64,000 bases of DNA from Gp6-AA40 sp036802945 (lineage in GTDB: Bacteria; Acidobacteriota; Vicinamibacteria; Vicinamibacterales; UBA2999). Positions within the stretch are counted from its first letter, which is position 1; each line of letters opens with the position of its first letter. Location of the stretch: the NCBI GenBank assembly GCA_036802945.1, contig DAIRVG010000009.1:23222-87221 (forward strand), written 5' to 3'. Under the pieces are notes generated by a model. That model made no database searches. It was not told the origin of the DNA and saw nothing but the letters and a program-made list of their open reading frames with translations. Positions 1 to 10,491 of this stretch are shown here, one piece after another. Made by a program: the position numbers and the translations under genes.

Positions 1-577
1 CGTCTGTGGTCTCGATGAGACACGCGGGCTCGGGTTCGATTGCAAGGGCAACGGTCGCGCCCGCCTGCTGGCGGAGCCGTACGAGAAACGCGGCGTGGCG
101 AAGAAAATTCGTGGCGATTGTTCTGGCGTCGCCATTGTCATGAACCGCAGCTCGGAAAGCGCCCGGCACGGTACTGACGCTCCCCTCGATGTCGTCGCGG
201 CCCGCGAGAAGCGCCGCGAGTATGCGGGCCAGGGAGTTCGAGTAGTCCAGCCGCTCGCGCGTGCGCCAGTCTGGCAAGTACACCCGCTCCTTCACACGCT
301 CACTGTGAAAGGCGCCGTACGGAAACCCGTTGATCGTGAAGACGTAGTAGTTGCCTTCGCGCAGGAAGGCGCGAAAGCGATCGAGTACCGCCTGCTGGTC
401 CAGTGCCGTGGCGGCTTCGGCAGATACACGGAGTCCCACGGCCATCGCACCATGGTAGCCAAGGATCTTGCGAATGCGCGGCAACGACGTTCGCAGCGCG
501 TCATCCATCGCTTCCCACGTCTCACCGGGATGAATATTGGAGCAATACGTGAGGTGAAACCCATCGCCGACCTTCAT
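1..577 (-). CDS. eboE: EboE-like metabolite traffic protein, N-terminal part (runs off window)
   Basis: An open minus-strand frame starts with ATG at 577 and stays open to base 1, giving about 192 residues. The N-terminus has the series HLTYCSNIHPGETW (residues 8-21) followed by GAMAVGLRVS and INGFPYGAFH, which I recognise from the EboE family of TIM-barrel, sugar-isomerase-like proteins. EboE belongs to the ebo (edb) clusters linked to export or trafficking of prenylated or scytonemin-type precursors to the periplasm in cyanobacteria and other bacteria; the exact reaction is unknown. It begins 10 bases after the tyrS stop, so it is probably co-transcribed with tyrS. The C-terminal half and any other ebo genes lie outside the window, so the family call rests on the N-terminal half. 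Confidence 0.72.
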   Translation of the reverse strand, partial: MKVGDGFHLTYCSNIHPGETWEAMDDALRTSLPRIRKILGYHGAMAVGLRVSAEAATALDQQAVLDRFRAFLREGNYYVFTINGFPYGAFHSERVKERVYLPDWRTRERLDYSNSLARILAALLAGRDDIEGSVSTVPGAFRAAVHDNGDARTIATNFLRHAAFLVRLRQQAGATVALAIEPEPACLIETTD

Positions 578-587
578 GTCGATAGAC

Positions 588-1859
588 CTAACCGATTTTT
601 ACGACGTGGTTCTGCTTGGCGCCCTTACGGAGGACGAAGAGGCGCCCGTCTATGGCGTCGCCGGAGCGGAGCCGCGCCTTTTCGTCAGTGACGCGGCGGT
701 TGTTGACGTAGACGCCGCCGCCGCGAATCAGACGGGTGGCTTCGCCCTTGGACGCGGTCAACCCGCTGGATGCGAGAAGCTCCACCACCGCAACGCCATC
801 GCCCGCCAGCTTATCCGCCGTTACGGTCGACGAAGGCACATCGTCGAAGACCGACAACACGTCCTCGGCAGGGAGCATCGAAATGTCTTCACCAAAGAGG
901 ACGCCGGACGCCCGCTCCGCACGCGCGACGGCCTCGTCGCCGTGCACCATCCGCGTGACCTCGCGCGCGAGCGCTCGCTGCGCTTCGCGCAACTCCGGTG
1001 CCATCCGCGCGGTGTCTTCGAGCTGTTCGACGGTGGGTCGATCGAGAAAGGTGAAGAACCGAAGGTACTTCCCCACGTCGCCGTCCTCGGTGTGCAACCA
1101 GAACTGGAAGAAGCGGAATGGCGAGGTCAAGCTCGGATCGAGCCACACGGCCCCCGCCTCGGTCTTGCCGAATTTTGTTCCCGATGCCGTTGTCAGCAAC
1201 GGCATCACGAGACCGTGGGCCTTTGTCCCTTTGAGGCGACGAATTAAATCGCATCCGGCGAGGATGTTTCCCCATTGATCACTTCCACCAACCTGCAGCG
1301 TGCAGCCGAAGCGATCGTTCAGCACGAGAAAGTCGTACGCCTGCAGCAGTGAGTAGCTGAACTCCGTGTACGAAATCCCCTCCTCGCTCTCCATGCGGCG
1401 CTTGACCGACTCCCTCGCGAGCATGGCGTTCACGGTGAAGTACTTGCCCACGTCTCGCAGAAACTCCATCGCGTTCATCTTCGTCAGCCAGTCCGCGTTG
1501 TTCACGAGCCGTGCGGTGTTGGTGGACGCATCGAAATCAAGAAAGCGCGCGAGTTGTTCGCGGATCGACGCAACGTTCGCCTCGACCTGATCCACGCTGA
1601 GCAACGTGCGTTCGGTGCTTTTGCCGCTGGGATCGCCAATCAGACCAGTGCCGCCGCCGACAATCGCAATCGGGCTGTGACCAAGACGCTGCATTCGTGC
1701 GAGTGCGAGTGCGGGCAGCAGATGGCCCACGTGCAGGCTGGACGCCGTCGGATCAAAGCCGCTGTATGCGGTGACTTTCTCTCGCGCGAGAACGTCGCGC
1801 AGCCCCTCGGTGGCGTCGTACACAAGACCGCGCCACTCCAACTCGCCATACAGGTCCAT
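588..1859 (-). CDS. tyrS: Tyrosyl-tRNA synthetase
   Basis: Cytoplasmic class Ic enzyme that charges tRNA-Tyr. The 423-residue protein has the HIGH-type motif HVGH at 43-46 inside the YSGFDPTASSLHVGH block, the tyrosine/adenylate pocket GGSDQWGNI at 191-199, and the KMSKS-loop equivalent KFGKT at 229-233, as in the TyrS rather than the TyrZ subgroup. The last 70 residues form an S4 RNA-binding domain (LASSGLTASKGEATRLIRGG onward). Length is normal. No Shine-Dalgarno precedes the ATG; instead a TATAGT hexamer lies 8 nt upstream, which suggests a leaderless transcript. It heads a unit with the eboE-like gene. No T-box leader is visible because there are only 23 bases between this start and the divergent neighbour. 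Confidence 0.97.
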   Translation of the reverse strand: MDLYGELEWRGLVYDATEGLRDVLAREKVTAYSGFDPTASSLHVGHLLPALALARMQRLGHSPIAIVGGGTGLIGDPSGKSTERTLLSVDQVEANVASIREQLARFLDFDASTNTARLVNNADWLTKMNAMEFLRDVGKYFTVNAMLARESVKRRMESEEGISYTEFSYSLLQAYDFLVLNDRFGCTLQVGGSDQWGNILAGCDLIRRLKGTKAHGLVMPLLTTASGTKFGKTEAGAVWLDPSLTSPFRFFQFWLHTEDGDVGKYLRFFTFLDRPTVEQLEDTARMAPELREAQRALAREVTRMVHGDEAVARAERASGVLFGEDISMLPAEDVLSVFDDVPSSTVTADKLAGDGVAVVELLASSGLTASKGEATRLIRGGGVYVNNRRVTDEKARLRSGDAIDGRLFVLRKGAKQNHVVKIG

Positions 1860-1867
1860 CAGCCGCT

Positions 1868-1875
1868 ACTATACA
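1868..1875. promoter_or_regulatory. Overlapping divergent -10 elements for tyrS and the metallophosphoesterase
   Basis: The 8 bases hold TATACA on the plus strand (1870-1875) and TATAGT on the minus strand (1873-1868). The plus start codon (1883) follows after 7 nt and the minus start codon (1859) after 8 nt, so either transcript would begin at or next to its start codon. No -35 box is convincing on either strand. Promoter function is inferred from geometry. Confidence 0.6.
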
Positions 1876-1882
1876 ACCGCGT

Positions 1883-2707
1883 ATGCCCCTCACCCGGCGC
1901 GCGGCAATCAAGGGAATGGTCGCCACCGCAGTGGGCGCATTCACTGGGGCCGGCGCGTACGGCGTCGCGTACGAGCGTCATCACGTCGGCCTGACTGAGG
2001 CAACACTCCCCGTATCAGGTCTGCCTCCGGCGCTTGATGGATTGCGCATCGGCCTGATTACAGACATTCATCACAGCGCGATGGTCCCAGCCGAAGATGT
2101 GCAGGCGGCCATCGATCTCATCACCACCGCGCATCCAGACCTGATCGTTCTTGGCGGCGACTACGTGACGTGGGGCGATCGCGCGTACGTCGGACCTGTG
2201 GCGGACCTGCTCGCGCCGTTACAGGCGCCGAATGGCGTGTTCGCGATTCTCGGGAACCACGACGACGACCGCGACATGCCTGCGGCGTTGATCGCGAACC
2301 ACATCGAGGTGCTGAAAGACGCCCGGACGCGGCGCGAGATCCGCGGAGAGGGCCTCGAGCTTGCAGGGATCCGATTCTGGACTCGTAAGGCATCGGAAAT
2401 TGGTCGCGTGCTGCAGCGTGCGCACGATACGACAATCCTTCTGGCGCACGATCCGCGAAGGCTGGATGAGGCGGCGCAATTCAACGTCCCGGCGGTTCTC
2501 TCAGGGCACACTCACGGTGGACAGGTCGTCCTGCCCGGCGTTGGGGCTCTCGCGCACCGGCGATTTCCGGTGCTTTCCGGTCTCGGCTCGCGTGAGAACA
2601 CATCGATGTTCGTGAGTAGAGGCGTTGGGACGGTCTACGTGCCGATCAGAATCAATTGTCCGCCTGAAGTGGCGATCGTCACGTTGACGCCAAAGTCGGC
2701 GGCTTAG
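1883..2707 (+). CDS. Tat-exported metallophosphoesterase (YkuE/YaeI type)
   Basis: A 274-residue calcineurin-like phosphoesterase. The N-terminus carries a twin-arginine signal (TRRAAIKG, residues 4-11, then a weakly hydrophobic Ala/Gly stretch), so folded export or membrane tethering is likely. The binuclear-metal motifs are complete: DIHH (61-64), GGDYV (91-95), GNHDD (124-128), AHD (188-190) and SGHTHGG (207-213). Relatives include YkuE/YaeI, which act on lipid A or UDP-diacylglucosamine-like substrates, but the substrate here cannot be read from sequence. The gene diverges from tyrS and overlaps the purN stop by 4 bases tail to tail. Confidence 0.88.
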   Translation: MPLTRRAAIKGMVATAVGAFTGAGAYGVAYERHHVGLTEATLPVSGLPPALDGLRIGLITDIHHSAMVPAEDVQAAIDLITTAHPDLIVLGGDYVTWGDRAYVGPVADLLAPLQAPNGVFAILGNHDDDRDMPAALIANHIEVLKDARTRREIRGEGLELAGIRFWTRKASEIGRVLQRAHDTTILLAHDPRRLDEAAQFNVPAVLSGHTHGGQVVLPGVGALAHRRFPVLSGLGSRENTSMFVSRGVGTVYVPIRINCPPEVAIVTLTPKSAA

Positions 2708-3309
2708 CCCCGACGAAACCGCCGCCCTTCAACCTGCCATCCCCCATCAAGAATCATCTGCGCAGCCTCGGGATACGCCCGATGCTCCTCGGCGAGGATT
2801 CGCGCGGAAAGCGATTCCGCCGTATCCCCGGGGAGGACTGGCACAGCCCGCTGCACCACGATTGGCCCGCCATCCAGTTCCGCAGTGACGAGGTGGACGG
2901 TCACGCCACTCAGCTTCACGCCATGCTCAATCGCCTGCCGCTGCGCGTCCAGGCCCGGAAAGGCGGGCAACAAAGAGGGATGAATGTTGAGGATCGCATT
3001 CGGGAACGCATCAATGAGCGGTGTACCCACGAGTCGCATGAATCCGGCAAGGCAGACCAGACCAACCTCGCGCGCACGGAGCTCCCGCGCCAACGCACGA
3101 TCGTAGTCATCTCTCGTCGGCCACGCGCGATGGGAGAGGCAAATAGCCTCGATCCCGGACGCCCGCGCTCGATCCAGACCCGCGGCATCTTCACGGTTGG
3201 AGATGACGACCGCGATCGAGGCATCGAGCCTGCCGTCCGCGATCGCGTCGATGAGTGCTTGAAGATTGCTTCCGCGTCCCGAGATGAGAACGCCGAGTCT
3301 GCGGTTCAC
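2704..3309 (-). CDS. purN: Phosphoribosylglycinamide formyltransferase (10-formyl-THF dependent)
   Basis: Third step of de novo purine synthesis: transfers a formyl group from 10-formyl-tetrahydrofolate to GAR. The 201-residue protein begins with the substrate loop SGRGSNLQAL (10-19) and has the catalytic Asn/His segment NIHPSLLPAFPG with the following HLVTAELDGGPIV block that carries the essential Asp. It is the last gene of the minus-strand purine operon and its start overlaps the purM stop by four bases. Its own stop overlaps that of the convergent metallophosphoesterase, so no separate terminator is present here. Confidence 0.96.
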   Translation of the reverse strand: MNRRLGVLISGRGSNLQALIDAIADGRLDASIAVVISNREDAAGLDRARASGIEAICLSHRAWPTRDDYDRALARELRAREVGLVCLAGFMRLVGTPLIDAFPNAILNIHPSLLPAFPGLDAQRQAIEHGVKLSGVTVHLVTAELDGGPIVVQRAVPVLPGDTAESLSARILAEEHRAYPEAAQMILDGGWQVEGRRFRRG

Positions 3310-4343
3310 TGCAGGTTCGCGTAGCTTACGCCTGGCGGCTCGCCCGGAACGACCTCACCGATCACACGCGCGTCTCGGCCACCGCGGGCCGCAAGCTCGC
3401 CGAGGAGCGCTTCTGCCTGATCGCGGCCGGTCACGATGATCAAGCCGATTCCCATGTTGAACGTGCGCATCATGTCGTCGATCGGAATGTTGCCGTTCTG
3501 CTGAAGCCACTTGAATATCTGGGGTACCTCCCACGCGGATCCGTCGACGACCGCCGCGGTGCCGTGCGGCAGCACGCGCGGCAGATTGTCCGTAATCCCT
3601 CCGCCGGTGATGTGCGCCATCGCTTTTATGCGACCGGCGTCGAGCAAAGGCCGGATAAACGGCAAGTACGATCGGTGCGGCTCGAGCAGCGCCTCACCCA
3701 CGGTTCGCGACAGTTCGGGCACGTAACTGCTCACCTTGAGCTGCAGATGCTCGAAGATGACGCGCCGAGCCAGCGAATACCCGTTGGTATGCAGGCCAGA
3801 CGAGGGGACGCCGACCAGCACATCGCCGACGGTGATGGTCCGGCCTGCAATCAGGCGTTGACGATCGACAACGCCGACGATGAATCCGGCGAGATCGTAT
3901 TCGCCGTCGTTGTAAAACCCGGGCATCTCCGCGGTTTCGCCGCCAAGCAGCGCGCACCCGTTCGCGCGGCACGCCGCGGCCATGCCGCCGATGATCGATT
4001 CGGCGACGTCTGGCAACAGCCGGCCCGTCGCGAGATAGTCGAGAAAGAACAGCGGCTCGGCCCCCTGCACGAGGATGTCGTTGACACAGTGATTGACGAG
4101 ATCGGCGCCGATCGTATCGTGGCGGTTGGCGAGGAACGCGACCTTCAGCTTGGTCCCGACGCCATCGGCGCTCGAGACGAGCACTGGCTCGCGGAACTGG
4201 CCCGGCTCGAGCCGGAACAACCCGCCAAAGGAGCCGATATCGGAGAGGACGCCGCTCGTGAACGTCGAGCGAGCGAGGCCACGGATGCGGCGGACGGTTT
4301 CGTTGCCCGCGTCGATGTCGACGCCGGAAGCCTTGTAGTCCAT
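3306..4343 (-). CDS. purM: Phosphoribosylformylglycinamidine cyclo-ligase (AIR synthetase)
   Basis: ATP-dependent ring closure of FGAM to AIR. The protein of 345 residues starts MDYKASGVDIDAGN and shows the usual SSADGVGTKLK, HCVNDILVQGAEPLFFLDY and GGETAEMPGFY segments of the PurM ATP-binding half, followed by the PSSGLHTNGYSL and HITGGGITDNLPRVLP blocks. The frame stays open upstream to 4484 inside purF, but family alignment and the TGATG overlap with the purF stop fix the start at 4343. One-base overlap with purF suggests translational coupling. Confidence 0.96.
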   Translation of the reverse strand: MDYKASGVDIDAGNETVRRIRGLARSTFTSGVLSDIGSFGGLFRLEPGQFREPVLVSSADGVGTKLKVAFLANRHDTIGADLVNHCVNDILVQGAEPLFFLDYLATGRLLPDVAESIIGGMAAACRANGCALLGGETAEMPGFYNDGEYDLAGFIVGVVDRQRLIAGRTITVGDVLVGVPSSGLHTNGYSLARRVIFEHLQLKVSSYVPELSRTVGEALLEPHRSYLPFIRPLLDAGRIKAMAHITGGGITDNLPRVLPHGTAAVVDGSAWEVPQIFKWLQQNGNIPIDDMMRTFNMGIGLIIVTGRDQAEALLGELAARGGRDARVIGEVVPGEPPGVSYANLQ

Positions 4344-5809
4344 CAACGAACGACGGGATCTGTGACAGCTGTCGCGTGTATCGCCGGCTCTGGCTGTGGC
4401 GCGTCGGCGTTCAGCTTCAGCGCCAGCTGCAGGTAAGCCGTCTCGTCGCGCGGGAAGGCCACTGGGTAGACACCCGTATAGCACGATGTGCAGTATCTCG
4501 AGCGCCCTCCTTGAACGGCACTCGTCAGCCCATCGAGGCTGAGGTATGCCACGCTGTCCGCGTCGAGGTACTTGCGTATCTCGTCGAGCGTGTGCGTGGC
4601 GGCAATCAGTTCGGACCGACGCGGCGTGTCAATGCCGTAGAAGCAGGGAGACACCGTCGGAGGGCAGCTGATGCGCATGTGGACTTCGCGCGCGCCCGCG
4701 CTCCTCACCATCCGCACGATCTTCCGGCTGGTCGTCCCGCGCACGATCGAATCGTCCACCAGCACGACGCGCTTGCCCTCGAGGATGCTGCGGACGGGGT
4801 TGAGCTTCACGCGCACCCCAAAATGGCGGATTGACTGTTGAGGCTCGATGAACGTGCGCCCGACGTAGTGATTCCGGATAAGGCCCATGCGCATCGGAAT
4901 GGCCGACGCCTCCGCGTACCCGATGGCGGCGCAGACTCCTGAGTCAGGAATGGGGACGACCACGTCGGCGTCGACGTGCGCTTCCTGCGCGAGGGTGCGA
5001 CCCAGCTGTGTCCGCACTTCGTTGACACTTTCGCCAAACACGTAGCTGTCGGGACGCGCGAAATAGACGTGCTCGAACACGCACTGCGACTGGCGGGCCG
5101 GCCCGAATGGCTTGATCGATTTCAGGCCGCCGGCACTCGCGATCACCACCTCACCGGCCTCGACGTCGCGCACGTAGGTCGCTCCGATCAAATCGAGCGC
5201 GCAGGTTTCAGAGCAGATCACCCAGGCGTCGCCGAGCTTGCCGATTGCGAGCGGACGGAATCCGTGCGGATCACGGACGCCGATGACGCGATCCCTGGTC
5301 ATCATCACGAAGGAGAAGGCGCCGCGGACCTGCGAAATGGCGTCGACGATGGCCGCCTCGACACCTTCCTGGCGCGATCGGGCGAACAGATGCACGACAA
5401 CCTCGGTGTCGCTGTTCGTCTGGAAGATGGCACCGCACCGGACCAGCGCGTCGCGCAGCTCACCGGCGTTCACCAGATTGCCGTTGTGGCAGACCGCGAG
5501 CTGGCCGTGGATGCTGTCGACGACGATCGGATGCGCGTTCGCGACGAGGCTTTCGCCGGCGGTGGAATATCGCACGTGTCCCACTGCCAGGGAGCCGGGC
5601 AACTTCGCCAGCGACTCGCTGTTGAAGGCCTCGTTTACGTACCCCATCGCCTTGTGGAGGCGAATCAGCGTACCGTCCGAGGCGGCGATGCCGGCACTCT
5701 CCTGCCCCCGATGCTGCAGCGCGTACAAACCGAGGTAGGTGAGGTTCGAGGCCTCGGAGTGACCGAAGATCCCGAACACGCCGCATTCGTCCTTGAACTT
5801 GTCGATCAT
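4343..5809 (-). CDS. purF: Amidophosphoribosyltransferase (iron-sulfur type)
   Basis: First committed step of purine synthesis, making phosphoribosylamine from PRPP and glutamine. The 488-residue protein has a short propeptide MIDKFKDE before the nucleophile Cys9 (CGVFGIFG), so self-processing is expected. An N-terminal glutaminase domain is followed by a phosphoribosyltransferase domain with the PRPP loop VVLVDDSIVRGTTS. Cysteines at CVFEHVYF, ISCPP and the YCTSCYTG pair match the four ligands of the Bacillus-type [4Fe-4S] cluster, unlike the cluster-free E. coli form. It follows purL after a 133-base gap in which no clear promoter was found. Confidence 0.96.
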   Translation of the reverse strand: MIDKFKDECGVFGIFGHSEASNLTYLGLYALQHRGQESAGIAASDGTLIRLHKAMGYVNEAFNSESLAKLPGSLAVGHVRYSTAGESLVANAHPIVVDSIHGQLAVCHNGNLVNAGELRDALVRCGAIFQTNSDTEVVVHLFARSRQEGVEAAIVDAISQVRGAFSFVMMTRDRVIGVRDPHGFRPLAIGKLGDAWVICSETCALDLIGATYVRDVEAGEVVIASAGGLKSIKPFGPARQSQCVFEHVYFARPDSYVFGESVNEVRTQLGRTLAQEAHVDADVVVPIPDSGVCAAIGYAEASAIPMRMGLIRNHYVGRTFIEPQQSIRHFGVRVKLNPVRSILEGKRVVLVDDSIVRGTTSRKIVRMVRSAGAREVHMRISCPPTVSPCFYGIDTPRRSELIAATHTLDEIRKYLDADSVAYLSLDGLTSAVQGGRSRYCTSCYTGVYPVAFPRDETAYLQLALKLNADAPQPEPAIHATAVTDPVVR

Positions 5810-5942
5810 TTAGTGGACCGTTCGCACTGATTGAGTACTAGTCACAACAGGCCTCCGAGCGCGATCTGCGGCCGCGACAACGGAGCGGCCCGTTAGTAAT
5901 TCGGAAGAAACATGCCACTAGAGACCTTCCCAGTGTACGGTG

Positions 5943-8179
<2,237 letters not shown>

Positions 8180-8183
<4 letters not shown>

Positions 8184-8893
8184 CTCGCCGCCGCAAACGC
8201 GCCCTGCGTCACGGCGCGCACGACCGAGTCGAAGAGGACCCGCCCGTCGGAGCTGCCGAGCGCCAGCTCGCAGGCGCGTTCCGGGTGCGGCATGAGGCCG
8301 ACGACATTCCGTCGCTCGTTGCAGAGACCGGCGATGTTGCTGACCGATCCGTTTGGATTGGCGTCCTCGGTCTCGACCCCATCGGCGTTCGTATAGCGAA
8401 AGACCACCTGGCGATTCTTGTCGAGCCGCGCAACGACGTCCGGCTCCGCGTAGTAATTGCCTTCGCCGTGGGCGATCGGGATGCGGAGCACCTGCCCTGG
8501 GCGGCACGCGAGGGTGAACGGCGTGTCCGTCTGCTCGGTCTTGATCAGGACGTGCTCGCACTGAAACTTGACGCTGCGGTTCCGAAGCATCGCACCGGGA
8601 AGCATGCCCGCCTCGAGCAGCACCTGGAAGCCGTTGCAGATCCCGAGGACCGGTCCCCCGGCGTCGGCGAATTTCCTGACCGCCGTCATGACTGGTGAAA
8701 AGCGCGCAATCGCGCCGGTCCGCAGGTAGTCGCCGTGCGCGAAACCGCCGGGCAGGATGACCGCGTCGGCGTTCCCGAGACTCGTGTCCTTGTGCCACAC
8801 ATACTCCGCCTGCTGGCCGAGCACGTGCGTCGCGGCGTAGTGCGCATCGTGGTCGCAGTTGGATCCGGGGAACACAACGACGGCGAACTTCAT
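8180..8893 (-). CDS. purQ: FGAM synthase, glutaminase subunit
   Basis: Class I glutamine amidotransferase of 237 residues that supplies ammonia to PurL. The nucleophile is Cys86 in GICNGFQVL, preceded by the oxyanion-strand motif LPGGFAHGDYLR (48-59), and the catalytic His/Glu pair is in LMPHPERA near residue 207. Start overlaps the purS stop by four bases and the stop overlaps the purL start by four, so purS, purQ and purL form one coupled set whose products assemble into a single complex. Confidence 0.96.
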
Positions 8894-9144
8894 GCGGTCA
8901 CCTCGTCGACGATCTCGATGCGATAGCTTTCGATGACGGGGTTCGACAGGAGCTTGTCGGCCGCCTCGGAGGCCAGGCGACGCGCGTCATCCGGGCTGCG
9001 CGCGTCGACATCCAGCTCGAAGTACTTCCCCTGCCGGACATCTCTTACGGCGGCAAAGCCGAGCGTGTGCAGCGCGTCGGTCACCGTCTTCCCCTGTGGA
9101 TCGAATACCGATGGTTTCAAAGTGACAAACACGCGGGCACGCAT
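8890..9144 (-). CDS. purS: FGAM synthase, PurS subunit
   Basis: Small 84-residue bridging subunit of the PurLQS complex. The pattern VFVTLKPSVFDPQGKTV then ALHTLGFAAVRDVRQGKYFELDV and LLSNPVIESYRIEI is typical of the family. A good Shine-Dalgarno (AGGGAGG) lies about 8 bases upstream, overlapping the tail of purB. Presence of PurS together with the small PurL rules out the proteobacterial single-chain enzyme. Confidence 0.95.
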   Translation of the reverse strand: MRARVFVTLKPSVFDPQGKTVTDALHTLGFAAVRDVRQGKYFELDVDARSPDDARRLASEAADKLLSNPVIESYRIEIVDEVTA

Positions 9145-9150
9145 GAAACG

Positions 9151-10491
9151 CTACCTCCCTACGGGCCTGTTGAAGCCGGCCCCCACGACTTCCGGTCGAT
9201 CTTCAAATACCCGGTGAAATATCTCGTCGACGTGCTTCAACTGCTCGTCGAGATCGAAGGCGCGCTCGATCTCGGCCGGAGGAAGCACCCGAGTGACGTC
9301 GGTATCGACCAGGAGGAGCGCCTTGAAGTCGCGCGCCTCATGGAAGGCGCGCATCGCGTTGCGCTGCACCCAATCGTAGGCCTGCTCCCGTGACACACCA
9401 CGGCGCGCCAGCTCCAGCAGCACGGTGCCCGAGAACACCACGCCCCGCGAGCGGTCAAGGTTTTCCTTCATGCGCTCCGGATAGACGACCATCCCGGACA
9501 CGATACGGGTAAAGCGGCGCAGCATGTGATCGAGCACGGTAAAGCTGTCAGGCAGGATGACGCGCTCGACGGACGAATGCGAGATGTCGCGCTCGTGCCA
9601 GAGGGCGTTGTTCTCAAACGCGGCGCCCGCATTGGCGCGAAGCAGCCGCGCAAGGCCGACGACCTGCTCGCATCCGATCGGATTTCGCTTGTGCGGCATC
9701 GCCGACGAACCCTTCTGCCCTTTCGCAAACGGTTCCTCGACCTCGCCGATCTCCGTTTTCTGCAGTCCGCGGATTTCGAGCGCGAACTTCTCCAGCGACG
9801 AACCCGTGATCGCAAGGGCGGACAGCAGTTCCGAATGCCGATCCCGTTGAATGACCTGCGATGCCACCGGCGCCGGCTGGAGACTCAGCGTGCGGCAGAC
9901 GTCGGCTTCGACGGACGGAGGGAGGTGGGCGAATGTGCCCACGGCGCCGGACAGCTTCCCGACCGCGACCGCCTCACGCGCGCGCTCGACCCGTGCCACG
10001 TCGCGCGCCAACTCCGCGTACCAGAGTGCCAGCTTCAACCCGAAGGTCATCGGCTCGGCATGCACGCCATGGGTGCGGCCAATCATCGGAGTACGGCGAT
10101 GCTCGTCGGCGCGGAAGCGCACCGCCTGCATCAGCCCGTCGAGGCCTTCCAGGAGCAGGTCGCACGCGTCGCGCATCTGAAGGGCCTGCGCGGTGTCTAT
10201 GACGTCGGAGGAGGTGAGACCGAAATGGAGCCACCGGGCCGAAGGGCCAACGCGCTCGGCAACTGCGGTGGTGAACGCGATCACGTCGTGCTGCGTGACC
10301 AGTTCGATCTCCTCGATGCGGTCGATGTCGAAGGCGGCGCGGGCGCGGATGTCGTCCGCCGCTTCTTGAGGCACGATCCCGGCCCGGGCCATCGCGTCGA
10401 CCGCGGCCAATTCAACCTGCAGCCAGGTTTCGTATTTCCGCTGGTCGCTCCAGATGCGACCCATTTCCGGGTGCGTGTACCTCGGTATCAT
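9151..10491 (-). CDS. purB: Adenylosuccinate lyase
   Basis: Fumarase-superfamily enzyme acting twice in purine synthesis (SAICAR to AICAR, adenylosuccinate to AMP). The 446-residue protein contains GRTHGVHAEP (138-147) with the catalytic His and the flexible signature loop GSSAMPHKRNP (261-271) holding the catalytic Ser. The length fits the bacterial form closest to Bacillus/Thermotoga PurB. Its start overlaps the stop of the upstream M16 protease gene by four bases, and purS follows after 6 bases. Confidence 0.96.
   Translation of the reverse strand: MIPRYTHPEMGRIWSDQRKYETWLQVELAAVDAMARAGIVPQEAADDIRARAAFDIDRIEEIELVTQHDVIAFTTAVAERVGPSARWLHFGLTSSDVIDTAQALQMRDACDLLLEGLDGLMQAVRFRADEHRRTPMIGRTHGVHAEPMTFGLKLALWYAELARDVARVERAREAVAVGKLSGAVGTFAHLPPSVEADVCRTLSLQPAPVASQVIQRDRHSELLSALAITGSSLEKFALEIRGLQKTEIGEVEEPFAKGQKGSSAMPHKRNPIGCEQVVGLARLLRANAGAAFENNALWHERDISHSSVERVILPDSFTVLDHMLRRFTRIVSGMVVYPERMKENLDRSRGVVFSGTVLLELARRGVSREQAYDWVQRNAMRAFHEARDFKALLLVDTDVTRVLPPAEIERAFDLDEQLKHVDEIFHRVFEDRPEVVGAGFNRPVGR

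Noticed and set aside
4344..4484. N-terminal extension of purM
   Set aside because: Lies inside the purF 3' end in another frame; PurM proteins begin at the MDYKASGVD position.
5810..5942. Possible promoter or riboswitch between purL and purF
   Set aside because: 133 bases examined on the minus strand; no convincing -35/-10 pair or known purine-responsive RNA fold.
8184..8798. N-terminal extension of purL
   Set aside because: It reads through purQ in another frame and is Arg-rich without family likeness; start set at 8183.
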